The position numbers were made by a program, and so were the translations under genes. The notes under the pieces are model-generated. The model searched no databases. It was given only the letters and a program-made list of their open reading frames with translations, and was not told where the DNA came from. Source: Pedosphaera sp. (GTDB lineage Bacteria; Verrucomicrobiota; Verrucomicrobiia; Limisphaerales; AAA164-E04). From it: DNA of 46,246 nt. Location of the stretch: assembly GCA_002690655.1 (NCBI GenBank), contig NZFL01000029.1, positions 119,273 through 165,518 of the forward strand, read 5' to 3'. Shown piece by piece: positions 1 to 8,400 of the stretch. Position 1 is the first letter of the stretch, and each line of letters begins with the position of its first letter.

Positions 1-78
1 ATACATGAAAAATACCAGAACCCCAGTCGTTTTGAGCGTGACCTCGCGGCCGCTGCATGTCATGATTCTCAACTGTGA
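1..78 (+). CDS. C-terminal tail of an upstream gene (partial)
   Basis: Frame 1 is open from the first base and stops with TGA at 76-78, giving a 25-residue tail rich in Ala, Arg and Glu (…PSRFERDLAAAACHDSQL). Its stop overlaps the GTG start of larB as GTGA, the same 4-nt coupling seen between larB and larC. That spacing is the main reason to prefer this frame over the others. The tail is too short to identify the family. It could be another gene of nickel-pincer cofactor synthesis, but it does not look like the end of LarE as I know it. Confidence 0.5.
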   Translation: MHEKYQNPSRFERDLAAAACHDSQL

Positions 79-863
79 CATCTGAAGAAGCGGGTCAATT
101 ATTGGATCAATTTCAAAACGGAGCAGTTTCAAGAGAGAACGTCCTTCGAAGTTTTCAGCAAGCTCCCTTTGTGGACATGGGGTTTGCCAAAGTCGATACG
201 CATCGTGCTCTGAGAAAAGGTTTTGCCGAGGTAATCTTTGGTCAGGGGAAAACAGATGAACAAATCCTCTCCATTCTCCAGAAAATTTCAGAATCCTCCA
301 AGGCAGCGCTCGTCACTCGTATTTCTGCTCCCACGGCCTCGTTTGTTCAGGATTCGATGACGGGCGTTACATGGCATCCCCAAGCTCGATGCCTTGTCTG
401 GCAGGCTGAACCCGTGAAGATTACTTTGGGAAAGGTTTGCGTTGTTTCCGCAGGTACCAGCGATTTACCGGTGGCGGAAGAGGCGGCTGTGACTGCGGAA
501 GTGATGGGGAATGAGGTGGATCGGGTTTATGACGTTGGTGTTGCCGGCCTGCACCGCATCCTGGGGCAACAGGACCGCCTTCAATCTGCCAACGTCGTCA
601 TTGTCGCTGCAGGTATGGAAGGGGCTCTGCCCAGCGTGGTTGCTGGCCTGGTGGCGCAACCCGTTATCGCGGTCCCAACCAGTATCGGATACGGTGCCAG
701 TTTTCAGGGTGTTGCAGCTTTGCTGGGAATGCTCAATAGTTGTGGCAGCGGTGTGACTGTCGTGAACATTGACAATGGATTCGGAGCGGCATATGCCGCG
801 AGTCAAATTAATATGATGATTACGAAACAATTGCGTGACCAGAAGCACATTCAACATGCATGA
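75..863 (+). CDS. larB: LarB, pyridinium-3,5-biscarboxylic acid mononucleotide synthase
   Basis: This 262-residue protein matches the NCAIR mutase-like LarB family. LarB carboxylates and hydrolyses nicotinic acid adenine dinucleotide to P2CMN, the first step in making the nickel-pincer nucleotide cofactor of lactate racemase-type enzymes. Family features are the N-terminal segment around DTHRALRKGFAEVIFGQGK (about residues 41-59) and the PurE-like core, with AGTSDLPVAEEA near residue 126 and GMEGALPSVVAGL near 180. The start is GTG at 75, because a TGA at 63-65 closes the frame and an overlapping upstream stop suggests translational coupling. Its stop overlaps the larC start as ATGA. No larA or larE is in the window. 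Confidence 0.9.
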   Translation: MTSEEAGQLLDQFQNGAVSRENVLRSFQQAPFVDMGFAKVDTHRALRKGFAEVIFGQGKTDEQILSILQKISESSKAALVTRISAPTASFVQDSMTGVTWHPQARCLVWQAEPVKITLGKVCVVSAGTSDLPVAEEAAVTAEVMGNEVDRVYDVGVAGLHRILGQQDRLQSANVVIVAAGMEGALPSVVAGLVAQPVIAVPTSIGYGASFQGVAALLGMLNSCGSGVTVVNIDNGFGAAYAASQINMMITKQLRDQKHIQHA

Positions 864-2143
864 AGACGCTCTACCTTGATATTTTCAGCGGCATCAGCGG
901 AGACATGTTTCTTGGTGCCATGCTGGACTTGGGGTTGGATGAACAACACTTGAGAACACAGTTGGGACTTCTCCCGGTTGGTGATTACAAACTCCATGTC
1001 CATCGAGATGTAAGGTCCAGTGTGGAAGGCGTGAAGTTTGACGTGATCCTCAACAATCCAGGCCAGACACATTCACATTCTCATGACCATCATCATGCCC
1101 ACTCGCATTCCCACGGTGGATTGGAAGATCATGGACACGATGACGAACACTCCAGAAATTACGCTCAGATTCTCGAGCTCATCCGGGCCAGCCCTTATTC
1201 AAACTGGGTCAAAGAGCGCTCCATGTCGATGTTTCATCGCATAGCGGTTGCAGAGGGAAAGATTCATGGGCAAGCACCTGAGGAAGTGCATTTTCATGAG
1301 GTAGGGGCCGTGGATTCCATCGTGGATATCATCGGTGCAAGTATTGCCCTTGAAACTCTGGGATGCCCTCAAGTCCTTGCAGCGCCCGTCGTGGAGGGGA
1401 CTGGATTCGTACATTGTGCACATGGCAAGTTTCCTGTCCCAACGATGGCTACTCTCTCCATTCTGGGGGAAGCGGGTGTCGCTTTGACGCAATGTGACCT
1501 TCCTTATGAGCTGGTGACTCCAACAGGTGCTGCTTTGTTGGCTGAATTTGCTGATTCATTTGGCCCAATGCAGGGATTGGTTGCTGAAAAGGTAGGCTAC
1601 GGTTTGGGCGGTCGGGATATCCCTGGTCGACCTAACGTGCTTCGAGCTGTGTTGGGGGAAACGGCGTCTGCTGATTCTGGTCATGACTGGGAGACGGATA
1701 CGGTGACTCTTATTGAAACCAATCTGGATGATTGTCGGCCGGAGGTATTGGGCCATCTGGTGGATCTAGTTCTGGAACGCGGGGCTTTGGATGTCTTTCA
1801 TACGCCGATTCAGATGAAGAAGAACCGTCCTGGTGTTCTCTTGAGTGTCTTATGTCAACCACAGGATGTGGACACATTCCGAGCCATGATGCTTTGTGAA
1901 ACTACCGCTTTCGGCGTGCGAAGCATGCACATGGACCGATGTAAACTAAAGCGTTCAATCGAAACGATAGAAACCGATTTTGGGGCTATCCAAATAAAGA
2001 AGGGTTTCTGGCAGGGGAGGACTCTTCATGTTGCTCCTGAATATGAATCCTGTCGAGCTGCCGCACGAAAATTCAATGTGCCTGTAAGAGTGGTTTACGA
2101 AGCCGCCGAGAGAGCGTTTCCAAAGGCCGATGATGAAGCTTGA
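860..2143 (+). CDS. larC: LarC, nickel-pincer cofactor nickel insertion enzyme
   Basis: This is a 427-residue LarC (TIGR00299 family), the CTP-dependent cyclometallase that inserts nickel into the pincer nucleotide. The N-terminus YLDIFSGISGDMFLGAMLDLG is the family signature. Residues 71-97 are a His-rich stretch (HSHSHDHHHAH… then HGHDDEH), typical of nickel-handling proteins. The C-terminal part contains TLIETNLDDCRPEVLG and QMKKNRPG. In Lactobacillus plantarum larC is split into two frames joined by programmed frameshifting; here one uninterrupted frame covers both halves. It overlaps larB by 4 nt, so the two are almost certainly one operon. Confidence 0.93.
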   Translation: MKTLYLDIFSGISGDMFLGAMLDLGLDEQHLRTQLGLLPVGDYKLHVHRDVRSSVEGVKFDVILNNPGQTHSHSHDHHHAHSHSHGGLEDHGHDDEHSRNYAQILELIRASPYSNWVKERSMSMFHRIAVAEGKIHGQAPEEVHFHEVGAVDSIVDIIGASIALETLGCPQVLAAPVVEGTGFVHCAHGKFPVPTMATLSILGEAGVALTQCDLPYELVTPTGAALLAEFADSFGPMQGLVAEKVGYGLGGRDIPGRPNVLRAVLGETASADSGHDWETDTVTLIETNLDDCRPEVLGHLVDLVLERGALDVFHTPIQMKKNRPGVLLSVLCQPQDVDTFRAMMLCETTAFGVRSMHMDRCKLKRSIETIETDFGAIQIKKGFWQGRTLHVAPEYESCRAAARKFNVPVRVVYEAAERAFPKADDEA

Positions 2144-2271
2144 GCTTTCAATTTCAAGTTGCTGCGATGGGATATCTGGCACACCTGAAGGGTCTGATCA
2201 ATTTGAACAAAGCATTGACACTTTCCTCAAAGCATGACAACTAATCCCAGTTCCCTTTATATTAGAATTTT

Positions 2272-3039
2272 ATGAAATTTAGTCCCCTTCATATATTACG
2301 CCGTCGCTCATCTTCCGGGTTTACACTGATCGAATTGCTGGTGGTGATTGCGATCATTGCTATTTTGGCTGGCATGCTTCTGCCCGCCTTATCCAAAGCA
2401 AAGGAAAAAGGTAAGCGAGTCAAATGTCTTAATAATTTGAGGCAGCTGGGGATTGCAATGACTATTTATGCGGATGATAACAACGACACCATGTTGCAGG
2501 CTCGATTCAAGCAGGTGCAGATCTCATTGAATCCACCCGAACAATCTGCAGCTGCAACTGTTGGATTGACCATCAGTACCAACAATGCGGTTTCCAAAAT
2601 CTGGACCTGTCCTAATCGCCCAAGTTTTCCCACATTTGAGCCTTCCTTCCCCCAATGGAATATTGGTTACCAATATTTCGGCGGTATCGAGGAATGGACC
2701 AATCCTCTGGGACGTTTCAAGTCCCGCAGTCCGGTGAAATCCTCCAGCTCTCGTCCTGGTTGGGCGCTTGCGGCCGATGCTGTCATGAGAATTGATGGGA
2801 AATGGGGTGGCGGCCGAGCGGAAGCCTTCAAGAACATGCCTCCTCATCGCAATTCACAAGGGCTTCCAGAAGGAGGTAATGAGTTATTCATGGACGGTTC
2901 TGCACGATGGATCAAATTTCAACAAATGTTCTTTATTCACAGTTGGAGCACTGGAGGTGCGCGTGATGCTTATTTCTGGCAAGATGACCTAGGTGAAGAA
3001 CTGGCACCCAGAGCCGAAGGTATTCGCGCCAAATACTAG
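2272..3039 (+). CDS. Type II secretion-like pseudopilin with H-X9-DG-type tail
   Basis: This 255-residue protein has a class III (prepilin) signal: after a short basic leader come [21 protein letters not shown] and a hydrophobic helix at about residues 15-38. Prepilin peptidase should cut between Gly16 and Phe17, leaving the usual Glu at mature position 5. The next segment ([19 protein letters not shown]) and the C-terminal [11 protein letters not shown] place it in the DUF1559-like group of pseudopilins that is greatly expanded in Verrucomicrobia and Planctomycetes. It sits alone, without secretion ATPase or secretin genes nearby. Its substrate or role is unknown; a second member lies at 24695-25378. 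Confidence 0.85.
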   Translation: MKFSPLHILRRRSSSGFTLIELLVVIAIIAILAGMLLPALSKAKEKGKRVKCLNNLRQLGIAMTIYADDNNDTMLQARFKQVQISLNPPEQSAAATVGLTISTNNAVSKIWTCPNRPSFPTFEPSFPQWNIGYQYFGGIEEWTNPLGRFKSRSPVKSSSSRPGWALAADAVMRIDGKWGGGRAEAFKNMPPHRNSQGLPEGGNELFMDGSARWIKFQQMFFIHSWSTGGARDAYFWQDDLGEELAPRAEGIRAKY

Positions 3040-3233
3040 CGCGTGCTTGCTGTCACCGAACGAACACTGCTCTTTGGGCCTTTGCTTTGAAAAGCGAGCC
3101 CTTGTGCCTGTTGTTTCTTTCGATTCAGATTTTTTTCTTTGAAAGAATTTGCTCCTCCTCTTTCATCGTTTTGAGGCTGGTTGAGCATGCCTCCGGCTTG
3201 AGACAGCGTTAAACATTATTTCTTCAAGGCAGT

Positions 3234-4694
3234 ATGGAATCTTCCAAAAAAGACGCTTCTTTTTCTTACCGAGAGGTCGATAGCGACTACTTCGAAAAGC
3301 GGAAGCTCAAACGGTTCGCTCGAGTATTTCATTTGTGGGCCTTAGGGGTAGGGGCGGTTATTTCAGGTGACTTTTTCGGATGGAATTTTGGTCTGGCATC
3401 TGGTGGGTTTGGTGGCTTGTTCATCGCGACCAGCATCATCACACTCATGTATGTCGGGCTTTGTTACAGCATTGCTGAAATGACCGCAGCCATGCCGCAC
3501 ACCGGAGGTGCGTATTCATTTGCGCGAACTTCGATGGGACCGTGGGGTGGTTACTTGACGGGGCTTGCGGAGAACATGGAGTATGTATTGACACCTGCTG
3601 TGATTGTGGTGGGAATTGGTGGTTATCTAGGAGCTATTTTTGGTACGCCGGAAAGTTGGGCTCCTTTATGGTGGCTGGTATCGTATGTAATTTTTGTCGG
3701 GCTTAACATATGGGGCGTTGAAATTTCATTCCGTTTTTCAGTGTTGATTACTCTGGTGGCTCTTCTGATCCTGCTCGTTTTTTACATTGGAGCTCTTCCC
3801 CACTTCGACCTGAAGCATGCCCTTAATATTCTTCCCGAAGAAGGTAGCAGCAAGTGGTTGCCGATGGGAGTCAAAGGGGTGTTTGCAGCTTTACCTTTTG
3901 CAATATGGTTTTACCTTGCCATCGAACAATTACCCCTGGCGGCTGAAGAATCGCATCAACCTCAAAAGGATTTGCCCAAAGGGATCATTACCGGTTTGTT
4001 CACTCTCATTGTGTGTGCCTTTGCGACGCTTATTTTGAATGCAGGCATTGCACCCGGCGCCGCTGTGATAGGTGAATCAGACGAGCCCTTGTTCGAGGGA
4101 TTCAAAACAATATTTGGAGAGGGACTCGGCAGTCGTGTTCTGGCGCTGGTCGCTGTAGCGGGTCTGATTGCCAGTTTTCACACGATCATCTATGCTTATG
4201 GCAGGCAGATATACTCGCTTTCACGCGCAGGATATTTCCCCCAAGCCCTTTCCTTGACCCATTCGAATCGCAAAACTCCCCACATGGCGTTGATTGCTGG
4301 AGCTGCGGTTGGTTATGTGATTGCTCTGGTGATTCATTTTGCAGGGTCAGATAGTCCTGTGGGGGCAGCTTTGCTCAATATGGCAGTATTCGGAGCAGTG
4401 ATTGCCTATATCTTTCAAATGCTTTCCTTCATTCGCTTGCGGAAATATTTTCCGCGTATGAAACGCCCCTACAAAAGCCCACTCGGTACGGCAGGGGCAT
4501 GGTTTGCGTTGCTGGTTTCATTCATCACTCTGATCGCTTTATTTATTGTTGATGACTCCTATCGCTCTGCTGTTCTGGGAGCCGCGATCTGGTTTGCTGC
4601 CGGAGTGATCTGGTTTGCTGTCATCGGTAGAAAACGACTCGTGCGTGCTCCTGAAGAATCCTTTGCTCTTCAGGAAGAGGAAACGGAGTCATAG
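3234..4694 (+). CDS. eat: APC-family amino acid/amine permease, ethanolamine permease type
   Basis: This 486-residue inner-membrane transporter of the amino acid-polyamine-organocation superfamily has about 12 hydrophobic segments. The region GVGAVISGDFFGWNFGLASGG (TM1, near residue 38) and AMPHTGGAYSFARTSMGPWGGYLTGL (about residues 84-109) are typical of the ethanolamine permease subfamily (TIGR00908), as is GRQIYSLSRAGYFPQ near residue 322. No ethanolamine ammonia-lyase genes are in the window, so the substrate is inferred from family resemblance only; another amine or amino acid is possible. The gene stands alone between a pseudopilin and the lexA promoter. Confidence 0.8.
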   Translation: MESSKKDASFSYREVDSDYFEKRKLKRFARVFHLWALGVGAVISGDFFGWNFGLASGGFGGLFIATSIITLMYVGLCYSIAEMTAAMPHTGGAYSFARTSMGPWGGYLTGLAENMEYVLTPAVIVVGIGGYLGAIFGTPESWAPLWWLVSYVIFVGLNIWGVEISFRFSVLITLVALLILLVFYIGALPHFDLKHALNILPEEGSSKWLPMGVKGVFAALPFAIWFYLAIEQLPLAAEESHQPQKDLPKGIITGLFTLIVCAFATLILNAGIAPGAAVIGESDEPLFEGFKTIFGEGLGSRVLALVAVAGLIASFHTIIYAYGRQIYSLSRAGYFPQALSLTHSNRKTPHMALIAGAAVGYVIALVIHFAGSDSPVGAALLNMAVFGAVIAYIFQMLSFIRLRKYFPRMKRPYKSPLGTAGAWFALLVSFITLIALFIVDDSYRSAVLGAAIWFAAGVIWFAVIGRKRLVRAPEESFALQEEETES

Positions 4695-4758
4695 GGTTTC
4701 ATCGAGATGCTTTTCACGCCAATCGCTGAATGAAAACACTTCCTTTTCATTTCCGGGA

Positions 4759-4784
4759 TTGACACGATCAGTTGTCAATATACT
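4759..4784 (+). promoter_or_regulatory. Putative lexA promoter
   Basis: TTGACA at 4759-4764 matches a -35 consensus and TATACT at 4779-4784 matches a -10 hexamer. The 14-nt spacer is short, so the pairing is uncertain. If the -10 is right, transcription would start at about 4791, the A of the first lexA ATG, and the mRNA would be leaderless; no Shine-Dalgarno sequence precedes either candidate ATG. Confidence 0.45.
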
Positions 4785-4801
4785 GTTCAAATGAACAGTA
4801 T
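4780..4801 (+). promoter_or_regulatory. LexA operator (SOS box)
   Basis: A near-perfect palindrome has 10-nt arms ATACTGTTCA and TGAACAGTAT separated by AA. Its core is TGTTC-AAAT-GAACA (4784-4797), exactly the TGTTC-N4-GAACA motif known for Verrucomicrobia LexA. It also fits the CTGT-N8-ACAG pattern of gammaproteobacterial boxes. The site covers the putative -10 element and the first lexA start codon, so bound LexA should block its own transcription. Confidence 0.88.
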
Positions 4802-5441
4802 GAGTGAAGGTTTAACAAAGCGACAACAGGAGGTTTTGGCATTTATCGCAGAGCATCAACAGGTTAATGAGGTTCCTCCCAGTTTGCGAGAAGTGGCGGC
4901 GCATTTTGGTTTTCGAAGCATGACAGCTGCGGCGGACCATGTGAAAGCATTGCGGCGCAAGGGGTATCTGAAGCATCGACCGCATCAGGCGCGTTCGTTG
5001 CGGGCAGTGCCTTCTCCATCGACACCTTACCAACCTGCTTCGAGGGCCAGGATTGTTGATGTTCCGATTTATGGTTGCATTCCGGCAGGTTTTGCTGATG
5101 AACGGCGACAAGAGGATGTGGAGGGCTGTATCTCCGTGGATGTGGATACGCTTGGTGTCAAACCCTCACCTCGAACGTTTGCGCTGGAAGTGAGAGGGGA
5201 TTCGATGATCGGACGACATATCATGGAAGGAGATTATGCCATTCTGGAGCATGGCATGGACCCCAGACCTGGGGATGTGGTCGCAGCCTTGATCGATAAT
5301 GAATCCACTCTCAAAACCTTCGTCAAGCAACGCGGTAAACCTTGTCTCAAGGCGGAAAACCCGAAATACCCCAACCTGATCCCTGCACAGGAATTAGTCA
5401 TTCAGGGGGTCATGGTCGCCCTCATAAGAAAGGTCCGCTGA
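4791..5441 (+). CDS. lexA: LexA, SOS repressor and self-cleaving protease
   Basis: This 216-residue LexA has an N-terminal winged helix (LTKRQQEVLAFIAEHQ, recognition region SLREVAAHFGFRSMTAAADH, residues 31-50) and a C-terminal S24 peptidase domain. The self-cleavage site is Ala99-Gly100 in GCIPAGFADE. The catalytic dyad is Ser138 (EVRGDSMIGRHIMEGD) and Lys175 (TLKTFVKQ). RecA filaments on damaged DNA trigger cleavage and derepress SOS genes. Two starts are possible: ATG 4791, which would be leaderless, or ATG 4800 (residue 4). Both lie in or beside the operator. The polymerase fusion gene starts 33 nt downstream and is probably co-transcribed. Confidence 0.96.
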   Translation: MNSMSEGLTKRQQEVLAFIAEHQQVNEVPPSLREVAAHFGFRSMTAAADHVKALRRKGYLKHRPHQARSLRAVPSPSTPYQPASRARIVDVPIYGCIPAGFADERRQEDVEGCISVDVDTLGVKPSPRTFALEVRGDSMIGRHIMEGDYAILEHGMDPRPGDVVAALIDNESTLKTFVKQRGKPCLKAENPKYPNLIPAQELVIQGVMVALIRKVR

Positions 5442-5453
5442 GGAAGGAATCGT

Positions 5454-5478
5454 TGTTCGTGTTTTTTGAACAGTATGA
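5454..5478 (+). promoter_or_regulatory. Degenerate LexA half-site at the start of the polymerase fusion gene
   Basis: The 12-mer TGAACAGTATGA at 5467-5478 is identical to 4792-4803, the right arm of the lexA operator plus start codon. The left arm is not conserved: the nearest TGTTC (5454-5458) is 9 nt away rather than 4. It may be a weak or decayed second LexA site, or the relic of a local duplication of the lexA start region. Confidence 0.4.
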
Positions 5479-8400
5479 TGGGTCCTTCTCCATTGAAGAG
5501 AACAGTGGTTCATCTGGATGCGGATGCTTTTTTCGCTTCGGTGGAGCAGGCGTCGGATACGCGTTTACGTGGCAAGCCGGTGGCGGTAGGGGGGGAGAAG
5601 CGGGGTATCATTGCGGCGGCTTCGTATGAGGCGCGGAAGTTCGGTGTTTACACCCCGATGCCGACGGCACAGGCGCGGAAGCTGTGCCCGAAACTGATCC
5701 TGCTGCCGGGCGATTATGAAAAGTATGAACGCTTTTCACGTTGGATGTTTTCGTATGCCTACGATTTCACGCCGGACGTGGAGATTACTTCGATCGATGA
5801 AGGTTATTTTGATTTATCCGGGGTAAGGCGTTCGGCTTCGGAAATTGCGCAGACGATTCGCAAGGCCATCGGGCAGACTCTGAAGATTACGGTGAGCGAA
5901 GGGATTGGTTCCAATAAACTGGTCAGTCAGATTGCTTCAAAATTATATAAACCCGCTGCGTTTCAGGAAATAGAGAAAGGTTATGAAATTCCGTTTCTTC
6001 ACCCTCTGGCCAATCACTGGTTACCCGGGATTGGGCCCAAAAGCGCTTCACGTCTGAACGCGGCCGGTCTGGCGCGTATCGGGCAAATCTCAGCCACCGA
6101 GACAGACCTCCTGCATTTGATCCTGGGGAACATGGCTCCACGTATCAGGGAATATGCGGATGGATACGATGAACGCCCGATTGTTCCTAGGGTGGCTTCC
6201 GCCAAATCTTATGGAAAACAGGAAACATTTACCGAAGATCAGACAGACGAAGACCAGATCGAAGCCACTTTGCGACGCATGGCAGATGTGTTGATGGCGA
6301 AGGTGAGGGTTGACGGGAAATGTATCCGCACCTTGACGGTCAAGGTGCGCTACAACGACATGATGGAAGATCAGTGCGGTGAAAGTCTCGGTGAACCCAC
6401 AGATCTTGAAACGGATATTTACGGACGCCTGGGTATTCTGCTGCGTAAGGCATGGCGACGTCGTGTCAGCCTGCGTCTGGTATCGCTCAAACTATCCAAT
6501 GTTTATGACAGTTTTTATCGCAGTGAACTGACTCTTGATGGCGCTTCTGAACAACGTGAATCGCGACGTCGCTTGGCTCGGATCGTGGATGATTTGAAAC
6601 GGCGTTGTGGTGCTGGAACCATTTTGCGTGGACATGATTTCATTCTGCGAGATGCGGCTACCGAAAAAGTGAAAACCAAAACGAAGGGAAAAGGTTTTAA
6701 CATTCCGTTTCCTTCAGTGAACAATAAACGCAAGTATCCATCGGCAGAAAAAACGACCGGGGACATGGTTTGCCGTTCCCCTCAGACTGAGTATGAAGGG
6801 AACAAGGGGCGACGAAATGTTGTGAACGCAAAGCTCTCTTCAACGGTGCATCGCAAGGTCGTCCCCGTTTCGTTGAACGTCAAAAGCTATTACTCATTCC
6901 TGAACTCTACCTTGTCCGTAGAAGACATTGTGCGACTAGCTCGCGAACAGGGGCAGTCTGCGGTAGCCATGATGGATCAGGGAAATTTGCATGGTGCGGT
7001 ACCTTTTTACCAATGTGCGCAAGAGCAGGGGATTCAGCCGTTGATAGGTGCCGAGGTGGGAGTGGATGGCAAGCCGTTGTTGCTGTATGTGGAAAATGAC
7101 GTGGGTTATCGTAATCTGTGTCATCTGCTTTCAACCCGTTCGCCCGTTCAAAAAACAGCAATAGCATCCGCGAATAAGGGACGTGCCAGAGGGAGGAATC
7201 ACCGAGCGATCACACGGGGAATTCAACCGGTGGTGCGACGTATCTGTGGGCATGCCAACTGGACCTGTGACCAGTTGGCAGCTTTGCCGATGGAAGGATT
7301 GATCGCGGTAGGGCAGGATGTGCGTCTGCACACACTTTTCGAAGGGCGATTTTACCTTTCGGTGTCTCACCCTGATTCGATAAGGAATCTGCCAGCAGAC
7401 GACCCTCGATGGCCTTTGGTGGCGATATTGCCTGTGCATTATGAATCGTCCATGGATGACTGGAAGTTTGATGTGGTTCAATCCATCCGCACCTTGACCC
7501 TTCTGAAACAACGTCACCCAGACAAAGCCCAGGGAAGCCGTTTCCATTTTCCGACGACGGTGACGTGGCGAGAGCTCTGGAAGGAATATCCGCTGCTTCT
7601 CGAGCGTACTTGCGAGATTGCTGCACGTTGTCAGGGATTTCAGATGCCGGTGGGACCTCCACAGTTCCCGGACTATCGACCTGTCGATGGATCATCGCCT
7701 CGAACGTTTTTACGCAAACTGGTCATGCGAGGATTGCGGGAACGCTACCCGGAATCACGTCGAGCTTCTATGCAACGCCAAGCTGAAGAAGAATTGACCA
7801 TCATTAGTGATGTGGGTTACGAGGAATATTTCTTGGTTGTCTGGGATTTGTTACAGGACTGTCGGGCGGAAGGCATTCATTGGATTACCCGAGGCAGTGC
7901 GGCGGATTCACTGGTGTGTTATTGCCTGCGGATCAGTGATGTTTGTCCGATACGTTTTGATCTCTATTTTCGTCGCTTCCTGAATAAGGATCGCATGGCC
8001 TTGCACAAGTTGCCGGACATCGATATGGATTTTCCGCATGATCGGAAAGACGATGTGATAGACCTGATATTTCGTAAATACGGCGAAAAGTATTGTGCAG
8101 TGGTGGGAGGTTTTTCCACTTACAAATCCCGCGGAGCGATGGGGGATGTTGCCAAGGTGTTAGGAGTGTCGGAATATCAAATTCGGCGTTTGACTGAACG
8201 GTTTCCATACGCAGGTGCCAGAGACATGAGCACGTTCGCTTCAAAAAATCAGGAATGTCAGGATCTACCCTTACAAGAGGAACCCTATCGTACAGCTCTG
8301 AAAATGGCAGAGTTTCTCGATGGTTTTCCGCGCTATCCCAAAATGCATCCTTGCGGTGTTGTACTGTCGCGTCAAGCGATGCAAGACCTCACCCCGACTT

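Noticed and set aside
3076..3101. Weak hairpin after the first pseudopilin gene (GGGC…GCCC with inner GCTT/AAGC)
   Set aside because: The stem is short and interrupted by an asymmetric internal loop, and only a mixed T-rich stretch follows, so I do not call a terminator.
7131..7695. Two long minus-strand open frames inside the polymerase fusion gene
   Set aside because: They lie opposite a conserved coding frame, have no family resemblance and show basic, low-complexity composition typical of antisense shadows.
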